64,000 nucleotides of DNA from Curtobacterium sp. MCBA15_009 (GTDB lineage: Bacteria > Actinomycetota > Actinomycetes > Actinomycetales > Microbacteriaceae), in contig NZ_MJGO01000023.1 in the NCBI RefSeq assembly GCF_001864895.1, positions 165,651-229,650 of the forward strand. The letters are read 5' to 3'. A program made the translations under genes and the position numbers. The notes under the pieces were generated by a model. It saw nothing but the letters and a program-made list of their open reading frames with translations, searched no databases and was not told where the DNA came from. Shown here piece by piece: positions 24,771-33,464 of this stretch; the stretch's first letter is position 1; the number at the start of each line of letters is the position of its first letter.

Positions 24771-25466
24771 TCAGTCGTCGATGACGGACCTGAGTCGTCC
24801 GTACTGGATCGCGAGGTCCTCGGCGCGGAGCGTGCGCGTCGGGGGCCGTTCGTCGGTGACCCTGACCGAGAGCATCCGGTCGCCGCGGAACGCCCGCACA
24901 CCGTGTCGGAGCCGGCACCAGGCGATCAGGTACCACTGCCCTTCCTTCTCGATCGACCCCAGCGGTTCGACGTCCCGGGTGGACTCCGCACCGCCCGCGT
25001 CCTGGTAGCGCAGCTGGACGACCCGGTCCGCGCGCAGGGCCTCGGCGAACGCGACCGGCGTGGTCGTGTCCTCGTCGCTCTCCAGGAAGTGCACCCGGGA
25101 TGCGAAGGCGCTCGCGCGTGCCGCATCTTGGTCCGGCATCACCGCGAGCATCTTCCGGGCCGCCGTCCGGGCGGACTGCCGGAACGGGCTGTGCCGGAGC
25201 GTGCCGAGCCCGATCAGCACCGCGAGGGCCTCGTCCAGCGTGAACCCCGCGGGGCCGAGCGTCGCCGAGGCGTCGATGACGTACCCACCGGTCCGGCCGG
25301 GCTCCGCCCAGATCGGCAGACCCGACTGCTGCAGCGCTGCGAGGTCCCGCTCGATGGTCCGCACGGACACCTCGAAGCGCTCAGCGAGGCGACGGGCGCT
25401 CCTCGGCCGAGGTGACACGGCCCGCAGCTCCTCCACGAGAGCGTAGAGGCGATCGGTGCGGTTCAC
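24771..25466 (-). CDS. WYL-domain helix-turn-helix regulator (YafY family)
   Basis: 231 residues. The HTH (RSARRLAERFEVSVRTIERD, about 22-41) is followed by GGYVIDASATLGPAGFTLDE and a WYL domain with WYLIAWCRLRHGVRAFRGDR (residues 177-196). The order resembles the regulator at 19171-19887. Its gene directly precedes the VOC gene, which suggests it governs that gene or is autoregulated. The ligand is unknown. Confidence 0.92.
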   Translation of the reverse strand: MNRTDRLYALVEELRAVSPRPRSARRLAERFEVSVRTIERDLAALQQSGLPIWAEPGRTGGYVIDASATLGPAGFTLDEALAVLIGLGTLRHSPFRQSARTAARKMLAVMPDQDAARASAFASRVHFLESDEDTTTPVAFAEALRADRVVQLRYQDAGGAESTRDVEPLGSIEKEGQWYLIAWCRLRHGVRAFRGDRMLSVRVTDERPPTRTLRAEDLAIQYGRLRSVIDD

Positions 25467-25574
25467 CGACCCATCTTCCGACAGGATGCCCTCGCTGCGC
25501 GGGGAGCCACTCCGCTCGCTTCCACCGCGTCCGGTGGCCCGTCCTGCCGCGGCAGGGGACGACCGAGCGCTCGC

Positions 25575-26024
25575 TCACGCGCCGCGGATCATCGACTCGA
25601 CGGCGTCCGCCAGCTCGTGGACAGGCTTCCGACCGTCGAGCTCGATGTCGGCTCCGCGGCGCAGGAGCGGTTCGACCTCGGCAACGTGACGTCGGCACGC
25701 CGCACGCTCGTGCGCGGCGTGCCCGTACGGGTTGTCCTGCCGGTGACGAACACGGTGGAGCAGCACGTGGAGCGGAGCGCTGAGGAGGACGACGTGGTCG
25801 AAGCGATCGGAGAAGTCGGCCTGGTTCTCTGCAGTCCCACCGACCACGACGTGGTCTCGGGCCTGCAGGAGGTGCGCCATCTGGTCGGTCTTCCACGGAC
25901 CGCCGTCGCCGTCGCTCCATCCTTGATGGTCCGTGTCGACGGTGTGGTGACCACGGCGCTCGAGTTCGCCGAGCAAGGTCGACTTGCCCGCTCCGGACAT
26001 GCCGGTGATCAAGAGCCTCGCCAT
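25575..26024 (-). CDS. P-loop nucleotide kinase/AAA-type ATPase
   Basis: 149 residues. Walker A GMSGAGKST spans residues 8-16 with strand ARLLITG before it. The putative base-binding or lid region is RVRHRQDNPYGHAAHERAAC. A Walker B-like VVLLSAP is followed by helices to the end. The size and order fit a stand-alone shikimate/adenylate-kinase-like enzyme of unknown substrate, a group common in actinobacterial accessory zones. It is unbroken, unlike the fragment at 21436. Confidence 0.85.
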   Translation of the reverse strand: MARLLITGMSGAGKSTLLGELERRGHHTVDTDHQGWSDGDGGPWKTDQMAHLLQARDHVVVGGTAENQADFSDRFDHVVLLSAPLHVLLHRVRHRQDNPYGHAAHERAACRRHVAEVEPLLRRGADIELDGRKPVHELADAVESMIRGA

Positions 26025-26049
26025 GGCGACACGGTAGCTGCTCGATCTC

Positions 26050-26253
26050 TCAGTTCGTGCCGTTGTCGTCGGTGTTCAGTTCGAGCCAGGAGTCGGTCCG
26101 GGTGGGATCGTCGGCAGCTTCGAGGACAGCGATGTGTTCCATGAAGCTGTCCTGACGGGCAGCGTGGAAGTGCTCCCCGCCGGGCGCGAAGGAGATCGTC
26201 TGGCCGGGATGCACGTCGACGATGCCGCCGCCGGCGGCCCGTTCAGGAGGCAC
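26050..26253 (-). pseudogene. Cupin-domain C-terminal fragment
   Basis: 67 residues. PGQTISFAPGGEHFHAARQD followed by SFMEHIAVLE matches the second half of a small cupin (metal-binding His residues in EHFH and MEHIA). The first cupin half with its G(X)5HXH motif is missing, and the region upstream in all minus frames shows no continuation. It is probably a remnant. Alternatively, the start codon and N-terminus may have been lost to a recombination at about 26250. Confidence 0.6.
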
Positions 26254-26321
26254 GGATCACCGTGCGTCGAGAGCGGCGGTCGGCCAGGATGGTCACGAGG
26301 GTCGACGCAGAGGAGGGCGCC

Positions 26322-26477
26322 ATGCGGTTCGTCAACTGGTTCTTCGGAGTGCTGGCCGCGGTCGGGAGGGGGCAGGATGCCGGGAACGGCGTGGGGCCCG
26401 GCGTTCCTGCGGACACCGCGAGCAGGCTCGCGGACGACGAACGCAACCACCGGCGACGGAACGATCACCGTCCCTGA
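26322..26477 (+). CDS. Small hypothetical protein with strong ribosome binding site
   Basis: 51 residues. The ATG at 26322 has AGGAGG at 26310-26315, six bases upstream, the best Shine-Dalgarno in this neighbourhood. The N-terminus is hydrophobic and aromatic (MRFVNWFFGVLAAVG), followed by a Gly/Asp-rich stretch and a basic C-terminus (RNHRRRNDHRP). It may be a small membrane-associated peptide. No family recognised; it could be noise if the flank has been rearranged. Confidence 0.45.
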   Translation: MRFVNWFFGVLAAVGRGQDAGNGVGPGVPADTASRLADDERNHRRRNDHRP

Positions 26478-26618
26478 TCCGCGTCAGCACCGGTTCCGTG
26501 CCGCCGTGCGGGTGTCAGCAGGTGCTCCCGTCGAAGCGGGTTCCTCGGCACACCGCTCGCCGTCGTCACAGGAGCGGTCCTGCTCGTCGGGAGCATCGGG
26601 ATGGCCGTCCGACGGCGG

Positions 26619-27641
26619 TCATGACGGCGCGCGCGACGTCCGCTGAGCCGGGGACGTCGGAGCGGTGCGATGCTCTCTCGTCGCGTGCCCGAGGGCCTCG
26701 ACCGCTGCTCGCCCCCAGCCGGTGGGGTCGTCGCCGGGAGGCACGAGTGCCAAGGAGTACCAGAGGACGAGGACCCGCCACCACCGGAGTTCCTCGTCGG
26801 TGAGGACAGCGACCGTCCGGTAGCCGTCCAGGAACCGCTGCCGCACGGACTCCGACACGGGCCCCCAGTCCCGGAAGAGCGTGCCGAGCAGGACCGCTGA
26901 ACGGGCGAGCTCGACGATCCGGTGGTCGACGCGGAGCTCCTCGAAGTCCAGGACCCCGACGACCGCGCCGCCGGCGCACAGGATGTTCGCAGCGCGGTAG
27001 TCGCCCTGCACGATCTGCACAGGCGGCAGATCGGCCGGCGCTCGTCCGAGCAGCCACCCCAGGACGTCCCGAGCACGCGGCGACAGCGTCGGCGGCTCGG
27101 AAGCGATCCAGTCGCTGACCTGCTCCGTGAGCGGTGTCGGCACAGCGAGCACCTCGGGCCGCGGGTCCTGCGCGGGCCAGGAGCGGAGCGCATCGTGCAG
27201 TCGAGCGAGTGTCGCCCCGGCCGATCTGACCTGTGCTGCGTCCTCGACGTCCAGGTGCGATCCGTCGATGACGCGCTGGAGGCTCATGGACACGCCCTCG
27301 TCCGTCAGCTGCAGGTCGCCGGCGGTCGCCGGTACCGGAGCCGACACGGGCAGTCCGAGCGTGCCGAGCCACGCGGTGACCTGCGCGACGAACGCGAGCC
27401 GCTCGGATCGCTCAGGGGCGACCGACCACTTCAGCAGGAGTCGTTCGTCGCCCCGGCGCACCCACGCGAGGGCGTTGCGGTCGCTCAACACGACCCGCTC
27501 CGGGGAGCCGACCCGGATGTCCCAGTGCCGGTCGAGCATCGAGACGACCCAGTCGCCCACCGCCGCAGCGTCCGCGAAGCCGAAGCGATCGCGGAGCACC
27601 TCGTCCGGCTCGTCCTGCTCCCACAACATCTCGATCGTCAT
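26619..27641 (-). CDS. Aminoglycoside-phosphotransferase-fold (APH) kinase with altered motif
   Basis: 340 residues. The Brenner/HxD region reads IVQGDYRAANIL with Asp214 and Asn219, but the first residue is Gln212 where most APH kinases have His. The metal-binding Asp232 is in VGVLDFEE. The nucleotide-loop Lys is probably in RLLLKWSVAPE. The family phosphorylates hydroxyl groups of antibiotics or small molecules. The change from His to Gln could alter geometry, though some homologues tolerate it. The start at 27641 follows GGGGGAT. The substrate is unknown. Confidence 0.85.
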   Translation of the reverse strand: MTIEMLWEQDEPDEVLRDRFGFADAAAVGDWVVSMLDRHWDIRVGSPERVVLSDRNALAWVRRGDERLLLKWSVAPERSERLAFVAQVTAWLGTLGLPVSAPVPATAGDLQLTDEGVSMSLQRVIDGSHLDVEDAAQVRSAGATLARLHDALRSWPAQDPRPEVLAVPTPLTEQVSDWIASEPPTLSPRARDVLGWLLGRAPADLPPVQIVQGDYRAANILCAGGAVVGVLDFEELRVDHRIVELARSAVLLGTLFRDWGPVSESVRQRFLDGYRTVAVLTDEELRWWRVLVLWYSLALVPPGDDPTGWGRAAVEALGHATREHRTAPTSPAQRTSRAPS

Positions 27642-27767
27642 CGATCCCCCGTTCCACGAGACGAGCATCCCGTCCGTTGCTCCACTCGATCATCCCCCAC
27701 ACCGAGGTGCGCACCGCCTCGTGGACGCAGGGCCGACGGGACGGGACAGCCACCGACAGGGGTGCCC

Positions 27768-27794
27768 GGCTGCGACGTCCGGAACCCGCCAGCC
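27768..27794. repeat. Dispersed 27-bp repeat, copy 1
   Basis: Exact match to 33281-33307 (begins GGCTGCGACGTCCGGAACCC). It has 5-bp complementary ends (GGCTG and CAGCC). It lies upstream of the flavin-reductase-like gene. Confidence 0.85.
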
Positions 27795-27862
27795 CTCGCG
27801 TGCACAGACCGCGAGACTCAGCGGTGCTCGCGACCGACGCGGGCCCCGACAGAGAGCAGCCC

Positions 27863-28498
27863 GTGCAGCACACCCAGATCGATCCCGCGATCCTCTACTT
27901 CGGCACACCCGTCGTCCTCCTGAGCACCGTCGACGCGGAGGGCGTGACGAACACCGCACCGATGTCGTCGGTGTTCTGGCTCGGACACACCGCCGTGCTC
28001 GGCATGGGCGGCCGGTCCCAGACCGCGAGGAACCTGCTGGAGACGGGAGAGTGCGTCATCAACCTGCCCTCGGCCCCGCTGGTCTCGGCTGTGGACGCCC
28101 TCGCCCTCACCACCGGGCGCGATCCCGTCCCGGTCGGGAAGGAGCGGGTCGGCTACCGGCACGTCCCGGACAAGCTCGCGACAGCCGGCCTGCACGGTCG
28201 GCCCGGGGACACCGTCCGCGCCGAGCGGATCGACGAGTGCCCGGTGCACCTCGAAGCACGCGTCGTCGACGCGCACACGCTCGCGGGGCAGGAGCCGGGC
28301 GATGACGCGACGTTCCTGTTCGAAGCCGCGGTCTCCCGCGTCCACGTGCACGACGACATCCGCGCAACGGGGACGACGAACCGCATCGACCCGGACCGGT
28401 GGCGCCCGCTCATCATGGCCTTCCAGCGCTTCTACGGCCTGGCCGGGGAACTGCGGCCGTCGAGACTCGCCACGATCGACGAGGAGTGGTACCGCTGA
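27863..28498 (+). CDS. Flavin reductase-like (FMN-binding split-barrel) protein
   Basis: 211 residues from GTG 27863 (GAGAGCAG upstream). The beginning VQHTQIDPAILYFGTPVVLL is typical of the flavin-reductase-like domain, followed by TNTAPMSSVFWLGHTAVLGM, which contains the N/TxxPMSS motif binding FMN phosphate, and RNLLETGECVINLPS. Such proteins reduce or bind flavin and often protect against or serve redox pathways. The frame upstream to 27677 overlaps a repeat and has no recognised domain. The gene is divergent from the APH gene. Confidence 0.82.
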   Translation: MQHTQIDPAILYFGTPVVLLSTVDAEGVTNTAPMSSVFWLGHTAVLGMGGRSQTARNLLETGECVINLPSAPLVSAVDALALTTGRDPVPVGKERVGYRHVPDKLATAGLHGRPGDTVRAERIDECPVHLEARVVDAHTLAGQEPGDDATFLFEAAVSRVHVHDDIRATGTTNRIDPDRWRPLIMAFQRFYGLAGELRPSRLATIDEEWYR

Positions 28499-28544
28499 CC
28501 CTGGACACCGCCGTCCTCAGGTTGACGTCTCACTAGCCGATCCT

Positions 28545-29324
28545 CTACCGGTCGATCCGTGCGAGCCAGTCTCGGATCAGAGCGGCGGTGATCCCGGGTT
28601 GCTCGAGGTGCACGTTGTGTCCAGCACCGTCGAGGACGACGAAGCTCCCTCGCGGGTAGTGGTCCCGGAGTGCGAGACCGTCCTCGTAGCCGACGACGTC
28701 GTCCTGCCGACCGAACAGGTGCAGCGCCGGAGCGGTGAACGGTTCCGGGTGGCGCTCCTCCGGCACGGCATCCAGTGCGTAGTCGGCGGCGATGCGGTCC
28801 ATCACAGCAGGGTCGGCGCCACGGAGACCGGGCAGTACGTACCGCTCGAACGCTGTGAACGCGGCGGCGTCCTGGATGACGCTGACCTCTGCGAATGCTT
28901 CTCGCGCGTCACCGGCGGCTTCGAGGACGGACGGTTCGGTGTGCAGCACGGTGCGCTCCGGGACGGCGCGATCTGCGTGTGCCGGATGCACGACGCCCGC
29001 CAGGGTCGCGACGCCGAGGACGTGGTCTCGGCGTTCGTGGGCGACATGTCGGGCGATCATGCCGCCGAATGAGTTCCCGATGACGGCGAAGGGCTCGTCG
29101 CCGAGGTGGGCGTCGATGTCGGCGAGGACGCCGTCGGCCACGTCGACCGCGCTCGTCGCGGTTGCGGTCGCCGCGGCGGCTTCAGCCCACGGCAGGTCGA
29201 GGAACACCATCCGCCAAGGCAGGTCCTGCACCGCATCCGCCAGCGGCAGCATGATCCGGTGGTCCACCCCGAAACCGTGGAGGGCGACGAGAGGACGACC
29301 AGAACCAAGAACTCGCGCGATCAC
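28545..29324 (-). CDS. Alpha/beta hydrolase
   Basis: 259 residues from GTG 29324. The oxyanion segment is LVALHGFGVDHRIMLPL. The nucleophile is Ser85 in GNSFGG. The acid is in GRQDDVVGY and the catalytic His in GHNVHLEQPG. The order and size fit small esterases or lactonases. It lies beside the flavin reductase-like gene in convergent orientation. The substrate is unknown. Confidence 0.9.
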   Translation of the reverse strand: MIARVLGSGRPLVALHGFGVDHRIMLPLADAVQDLPWRMVFLDLPWAEAAAATATATSAVDVADGVLADIDAHLGDEPFAVIGNSFGGMIARHVAHERRDHVLGVATLAGVVHPAHADRAVPERTVLHTEPSVLEAAGDAREAFAEVSVIQDAAAFTAFERYVLPGLRGADPAVMDRIAADYALDAVPEERHPEPFTAPALHLFGRQDDVVGYEDGLALRDHYPRGSFVVLDGAGHNVHLEQPGITAALIRDWLARIDR

Positions 29325-29417
29325 CCAGCAAGCCTACGAGCAGCCCGTACCGATAGCCGATCGCCCCTCGGGCGTGTGGGCTTCTCTTGCAGTTGGGTCT
29401 GCGGCGTCTTGCCCAGG

Positions 29418-30248
29418 TCACGTACGCAGCATCCGGGGAACAATCGGGGCGGATTCCGCTGTCGGATACGTCGTCGGGTCCGATTGCGATGTGGTGGCGA
29501 GGTACTCGATCGGAAGCCACGAGTCGGGCTCGGGTGCTTGTCGCTGTCGTGGCCTGTGGAGGCCGAACCATCGGCGACTGCCGGGTGGCGTCGTGGGGGT
29601 CAGCAGACGTGCGAGATCCGCTCGATCGGCCGGCTCGATCGCGGCCCGGTGGAAGAGGCCACTGTCGTGGCGTTGCACCGAGCCGAACGAGAGGTGAGGT
29701 CCGATCTCGTCGGCGTAGTCGGTACCGAACCACGACAGCCACGTCGGTGTCGGCGGCAACCCCTTCCAGATGCCACGAGGGCCGAGGCCGAGCTCGTGTT
29801 CTGCGGAGGTGGGATACCAGAGCTGGCGACCGGACCACTCCGCGCCGTGCAGGATTGAAGCGGATGCGTACACGGCGTCGATCCGGCTGGCGAACGCGCT
29901 GAACAACCGCACGACCGATTCGCGGTGACGGACGTCGTCGAGGGCATTCGCGAGGATCGTCAGGGAGTGGGACGTCACCACCGCGTCCTCCCAGAAGAAC
30001 GAGCCGAGGCTTCCGTCTGCGACCAGGCCGCTCCCCGTCCACGAGATCCTGGCACCAACCATCGGCTCTTCGTTGAGGGAGGTGACGAACGCTTCCGCCC
30101 CGCCGGGTTCCCACCGGTGCTCAAGCGGTTCCGTACTGCCGTACCGGCGAGGAAGCGCGTCCGGGAAGTGCCTACGAGCAAGTTCGAAGAACGTCTGCGC
30201 GGTTTTACCGTCCTCACAACGCGCGGGGGGCCGCAGCGCCGATGCACC
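29418..30248 (-). pseudogene. Immunity-type protein, 5' end lost at IS110 remnant
   Basis: The frame reads without stop from 30248 downward. It shows protein-like sequence well before the first ATG at 30062: DGKTAQTFFELARRHFPDAL, then RWEPGGAEAFVTSLNEEPMV, then the body including LSWFGTDYADEIGPHLSF. The start of the gene is missing, and an in-frame stop at 30249-30251 falls just where homology to an IS110 transposase begins on the other strand. The body recalls polymorphic-toxin immunity proteins of the Imm52 kind; this name is a guess. The 214-residue ATG-start product may still be made. Confidence 0.6.
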
Positions 30249-30771
30249 TCATCGCTGGCTCCAGCGGGACTTGGTGCACCACCCCAGCGACGACATCGAC
30301 AGGCTCATCGCCCGCGACGAAGCGGTCCGCCTCGCCCGCGACGTCATCGACCTGACCGGCAAGCTCGAAGCCAACCAGGACGCGCTCCGACTGCACGTGT
30401 CCGCTCTGGCACCGTCTGTACTGGACATCGCCGGCGTCGGCCCCGTCTCAGCCGCCGTGTTCCTCACCGCGTACTCGCATGTGGGCCGAGTCCGCAGCGA
30501 AGCCGCGTTCGCGTCGCTGGCCGGCCCGGCCCCGATCCCCGCCTCCAGCGGCAACACCAGCCGACACCGACTGAACCGGCACGGCGACCGACGGCTGAAC
30601 TCCGCGCTCGACACCGTCGCCCGCGTCAGGCTCTCCTACGACCCCGACACCCGCGCATACAAGCAACGTCGTCTCGCCGAAGGGAAGACCGCGAGAGGAG
30701 TCAAGCGCATGCTCAAGCGCTACATCGCCCGACAGATCTACCGACACCTCACCGCCACAATGACCGCCTGA
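30241..30771 (+). mobile_element. IS110-family transposase, C-terminal remnant
   Basis: About 176 residues of the C-terminal half of an IS110/IS1111-type transposase. They include the helix-hairpin-helix segment VLDIAGVGPVSAAVFLTAYS, then FASLAGPAPIPASSGNTSRH and RLNRHGDRRLNSALDTVARV, and the terminal RAYKQRRLAEGKTARGVKRM. The N-terminal DEDD catalytic domain is absent, so it cannot transpose. No terminal repeats were identified, as is usual for IS110. Codon style matches the host. It truncates the neighbouring minus-strand gene. Confidence 0.9.
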
Positions 30772-30819
30772 CATCACGAGGGAAAGCGTGCATTCAGTCA
30801 GCTGATCTCGCGAGGAGGC

Positions 30820-31146
30820 TCAGGTGGTGGGCGCCGTAGTCACCCGACGAGCAAGCGCCTGGGCGAAAGGCCGCCCATCACGCACTCGTCCGGTGAAAGT
30901 CCTACGAGCCCCGCCGAGAAGCAGGACCATGCGAACCCACTGAGCATCACCACCGCGCTTTCTTGACCGGACCTCCACCGACACAAGGGCGACGGAGGAC
31001 AGCGAGACTGCGGTCGGCACGCGGCCACGCAACAGCTTGAAGCGCCGTCGGACCAGTGAGACGTCGTCGAGCTCCAGGACGTCCACTCCGTTGAAGCCCC
31101 ACCAGGGTCCAGGAGAGAAACGCGCGGTCACGAAGCTGTTGGTCAC
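30820..31146 (-). CDS. Hypothetical protein, basic
   Basis: 108 residues from GTG 31146, a tentative start; another start at ATG 31197 would add 17 residues. It reads VTNSFVTARFSPGPWWGFNG, then VDVLELDDVSLVRRRFKLLR, then LSSVALVSVEVRSRKRGGDA, as in a small beta-strand-rich domain (PH-like in pattern). It is rich in Arg. Not recognised. It neighbours an immunity-like gene and a DUF4279 gene, so it may belong to the same set of small accessory proteins. Confidence 0.5.
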   Translation of the reverse strand: MTNSFVTARFSPGPWWGFNGVDVLELDDVSLVRRRFKLLRGRVPTAVSLSSVALVSVEVRSRKRGGDAQWVRMVLLLGGARRTFTGRVRDGRPFAQALARRVTTAPTT

Positions 31147-31278
31147 GTTCGGAAACGCTAGTCCCCGAGCCTCGCCACAACGATGATCACTTGACATCAC
31201 CCATAGAAGGGTCGGACAGCACATTGGTCGTCCGCGCACTCGGCGCAGGCGCCGTCGCCCGAGTGGGAGACTGCCGAC

Positions 31279-31728
31279 GTGATCAAGAGCATTCAGGTGG
31301 AGCTGCAGATCCACGGCCAGCGTGGCTCTTCGGCAGAAGTGACGCAGCTCCTGGGTGTCAGTCCCGACGAGCAGTACGAGATCGGCGACCTCAAGGGCGA
31401 TGGTCCCCGCACCTTCGACGTCTCCATCTGGAATCTGTTCAGCAACCGCCACGTTCACGAGATCCGCGCAGAGCACGGGCAGGACCCTTGGGGGCGGGTG
31501 CACTGGATCTTGCGGTTGCTGCCAGAAGATGCGGCGGACCTATTTGCTCAACTACGCGATGAAGGCTACGACGTCACACTCTCCGTGGCCCTCATCACCG
31601 ACCACAAGGAGAACACCTTCACCGTCCCTGCGGAAACTGTGCGACAGGTCGCGGTCGCAGGTCTGGATCTCGAACTGACACCCGCGTCAACCAAGCAGAT
31701 CGACATCACCTACCGCGACATCTGGTGA
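31279..31728 (+). CDS. DUF4279-like protein
   Basis: 149 residues from GTG 31279. The sequence IKSIQVELQIHGQRGSSAEV followed by TQLLGVSPDEQYEIGD is the DUF4279 start (strand, helix, LGI-type loop, then GD). The rest is an alpha/beta domain ending in TKQIDITYRDIW. DUF4279 proteins are often found among immunity genes; the role is unknown. The start region lacks a clear Shine-Dalgarno. Confidence 0.78.
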   Translation: MIKSIQVELQIHGQRGSSAEVTQLLGVSPDEQYEIGDLKGDGPRTFDVSIWNLFSNRHVHEIRAEHGQDPWGRVHWILRLLPEDAADLFAQLRDEGYDVTLSVALITDHKENTFTVPAETVRQVAVAGLDLELTPASTKQIDITYRDIW

Positions 31729-31809
31729 ACACGTGTCGCGAGCAAGTGGCGCTCGCAATTGTCCACTGATGGATGGGGCACGGGACGACGAGACCGAGGA
31801 GCCGGCCGA

Positions 31810-32349
31810 TCAGCTGAGCGAGCTGCTGTCCGTCAGGGTCGCGAAGCTGCCGTCGAGCGCGGCCATGAACGCGGCGTGCACAGCCGCGCCCGGCACGACC
31901 GTGTCCCCGTACCGCAGGTCCGGCGCCGTGCAGGCGTCAGGCACCACGATGTTCCGGTACCCGAGCTCGTGAGCGGCCCGTGTGGTCGAGTCGATGCACA
32001 TGCTGCTCATCATCCCGACGATCACCAGCTCGGTGACATCGGCATCATCGAGGACGCCACGCAGGCCGGTGTCGATGAAGCTGTTCGGCCGGTGCTTCTC
32101 GAGCACCACCTCACCCTCGGCCGGTTCGACCGACGGATGGAACTCCACTCCAGCCGTCCCGGGGCGGAAGAACGAGGCGTCAGGGTCGGTGCTGACGTGG
32201 AAGACGTGCACGACGAGCTCACCAGACGCACGGAACTTCTCGAGGACCGTACGCGCCGCGGTGGCCGCTGCCTCCGGTTCGATGAGAGGGAACGCTCCGC
32301 CTGGGAAGTAGTCACGCTGGATGTCGACGAGGACGAGAGCACGAGTCAT
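31810..32349 (-). CDS. Isochorismatase-family cysteine hydrolase
   Basis: 179 residues with the full catalytic triad: Asp9 (LVDIQRDY), Lys85 (LEKHRPNSF) and Cys118 (GMMSSMCIDST). The family includes nicotinamidases, carbamoylases and isochorismatase; the second cofactor-metal His pattern of nicotinamidases is not obvious, so the specific reaction is not assigned. The start ATG 32349 begins MTRALVLVDIQ. It is 35 bases downstream of the epimerase-like gene in the same direction, so the two are probably co-transcribed. Confidence 0.92.
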   Translation of the reverse strand: MTRALVLVDIQRDYFPGGAFPLIEPEAAATAARTVLEKFRASGELVVHVFHVSTDPDASFFRPGTAGVEFHPSVEPAEGEVVLEKHRPNSFIDTGLRGVLDDADVTELVIVGMMSSMCIDSTTRAAHELGYRNIVVPDACTAPDLRYGDTVVPGAAVHAAFMAALDGSFATLTDSSSLS

Positions 32350-32384
32350 CCCACGAGTATCGCTGCCACCAGGGCGTGGCCCGA

Positions 32385-33227
32385 TCACGGGCGGGCGAAG
32401 CCCGTCCGCCAGCTCGACCAGCGAGGCGTGAAGCCCGACTCGCGGGCGAGCTGGTTCGACACCGGCCGCCCGAGGTCGCCGGTCTGCTCAACACGCGGGG
32501 TCGGGCCGGCGACTGCTGCCGAGAAGGCCGGGACCCAAGCGGTTCCGGATGCTGGTTCGTCATCGACGACGTTCCGGACACCGGCTGTCCAGCCGAGTGC
32601 GGCGACCACGGCCGCTGCGGCGTCATCGACGTGCACGAACGAGGTCACGGTCTCGGTCGCAGGGAGCAGGCCCGCACGAGCGGCCTCGCCGAACCGACCC
32701 TCGGCCGAGTACCAGGTCCCCGGTCCGTACAGCTGCCCGAACCGCAGCACGACCCCTGCGCCGACCTCCTGAACGGCGTCCTCCAGCGCGCGCACGGCGG
32801 TGACCGTCGTTCGGCGGGGTTCTGCCGCGTCCGGGTCCAACGGGTCCGCCTCGGTGGCCGGTTCCGTGCCGGGCGGGTAGACCCACGAGATGCTCTGCGC
32901 GACGATCCGGTCCACCCCGGCTGCTCGTGCCGCGTCGACCAGGTTCCGGGTCCCCGTCGACCGGAGTCGCGCGTTGCTGGCCGAGTTCCCCGTGCCGAGG
33001 TCCGTCATCAGGTGCAAGACGACGTCGGGTTCCGCGCTCGCGACCGTCGCCATCGTGCCGTCACGGTCCAGCGCGTCGAGCACCGCCGCGTCCACGCCAG
33101 GACCTTCGAGCAGTCGCGCCTTCTCCGCCGAGCGGGACGTCAGCGTCAGGTCGTGCCCCGCTGCGAGGAGCAGGGGGACGACCGATCGGGCGAGGACACC
33201 GGAACCACCGGCCACGAGGATGCGCAC
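32385..33227 (-). CDS. NAD-dependent epimerase/dehydratase-family protein
   Basis: 280 residues from GTG 33227. The extended-SDR Rossmann motif is ILVAGGSGVLARSVVPLLLA (GxxGxxA type, residues 3-22). The catalytic YxxxK of the family is not evident; the corresponding region reads SISWVYPPGTEPA, so it may act as an NADP-binding regulator or atypical reductase. Later FVHVDDAAAAVVAAL is the usual HVDDAA family signature. It is upstream of the isochorismatase gene. Confidence 0.88.
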   Translation of the reverse strand: MRILVAGGSGVLARSVVPLLLAAGHDLTLTSRSAEKARLLEGPGVDAAVLDALDRDGTMATVASAEPDVVLHLMTDLGTGNSASNARLRSTGTRNLVDAARAAGVDRIVAQSISWVYPPGTEPATEADPLDPDAAEPRRTTVTAVRALEDAVQEVGAGVVLRFGQLYGPGTWYSAEGRFGEAARAGLLPATETVTSFVHVDDAAAAVVAALGWTAGVRNVVDDEPASGTAWVPAFSAAVAGPTPRVEQTGDLGRPVSNQLARESGFTPRWSSWRTGFARP

Positions 33228-33280
33228 AGCACCATCGTGGCAGTGCCGTCGCTGCGCACCGACCACGGGCGGTGACGACG

Positions 33281-33307
33281 GGCTGCGACGTCCGGAACCC
33301 GCCAGCC
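33281..33307. repeat. Dispersed 27-bp repeat, copy 2
   Basis: Exact copy of 27768-27794, in a noncoding gap (33228-33464) with no other feature seen. Confidence 0.85.
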
Positions 33308-33464
33308 GGCAGCGGCGCCACGAAGAGTCCCCCTCTGGGACGCTCGATGCCCCGGGCAGAACTCCGCACTTCTGGTCACCGCGCCGCGCGCTCGCGCCGC
33401 CATCAGCCTCGCCGCAGACCTCGGCTCGACGTCTCGGTGGACGATCCGCTCCCGAGACGGCCAG

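Noticed and set aside
30241..30771. Functional transposable element
   Set aside because: Only the C-terminal half of an IS110-type transposase is present, without the catalytic domain.
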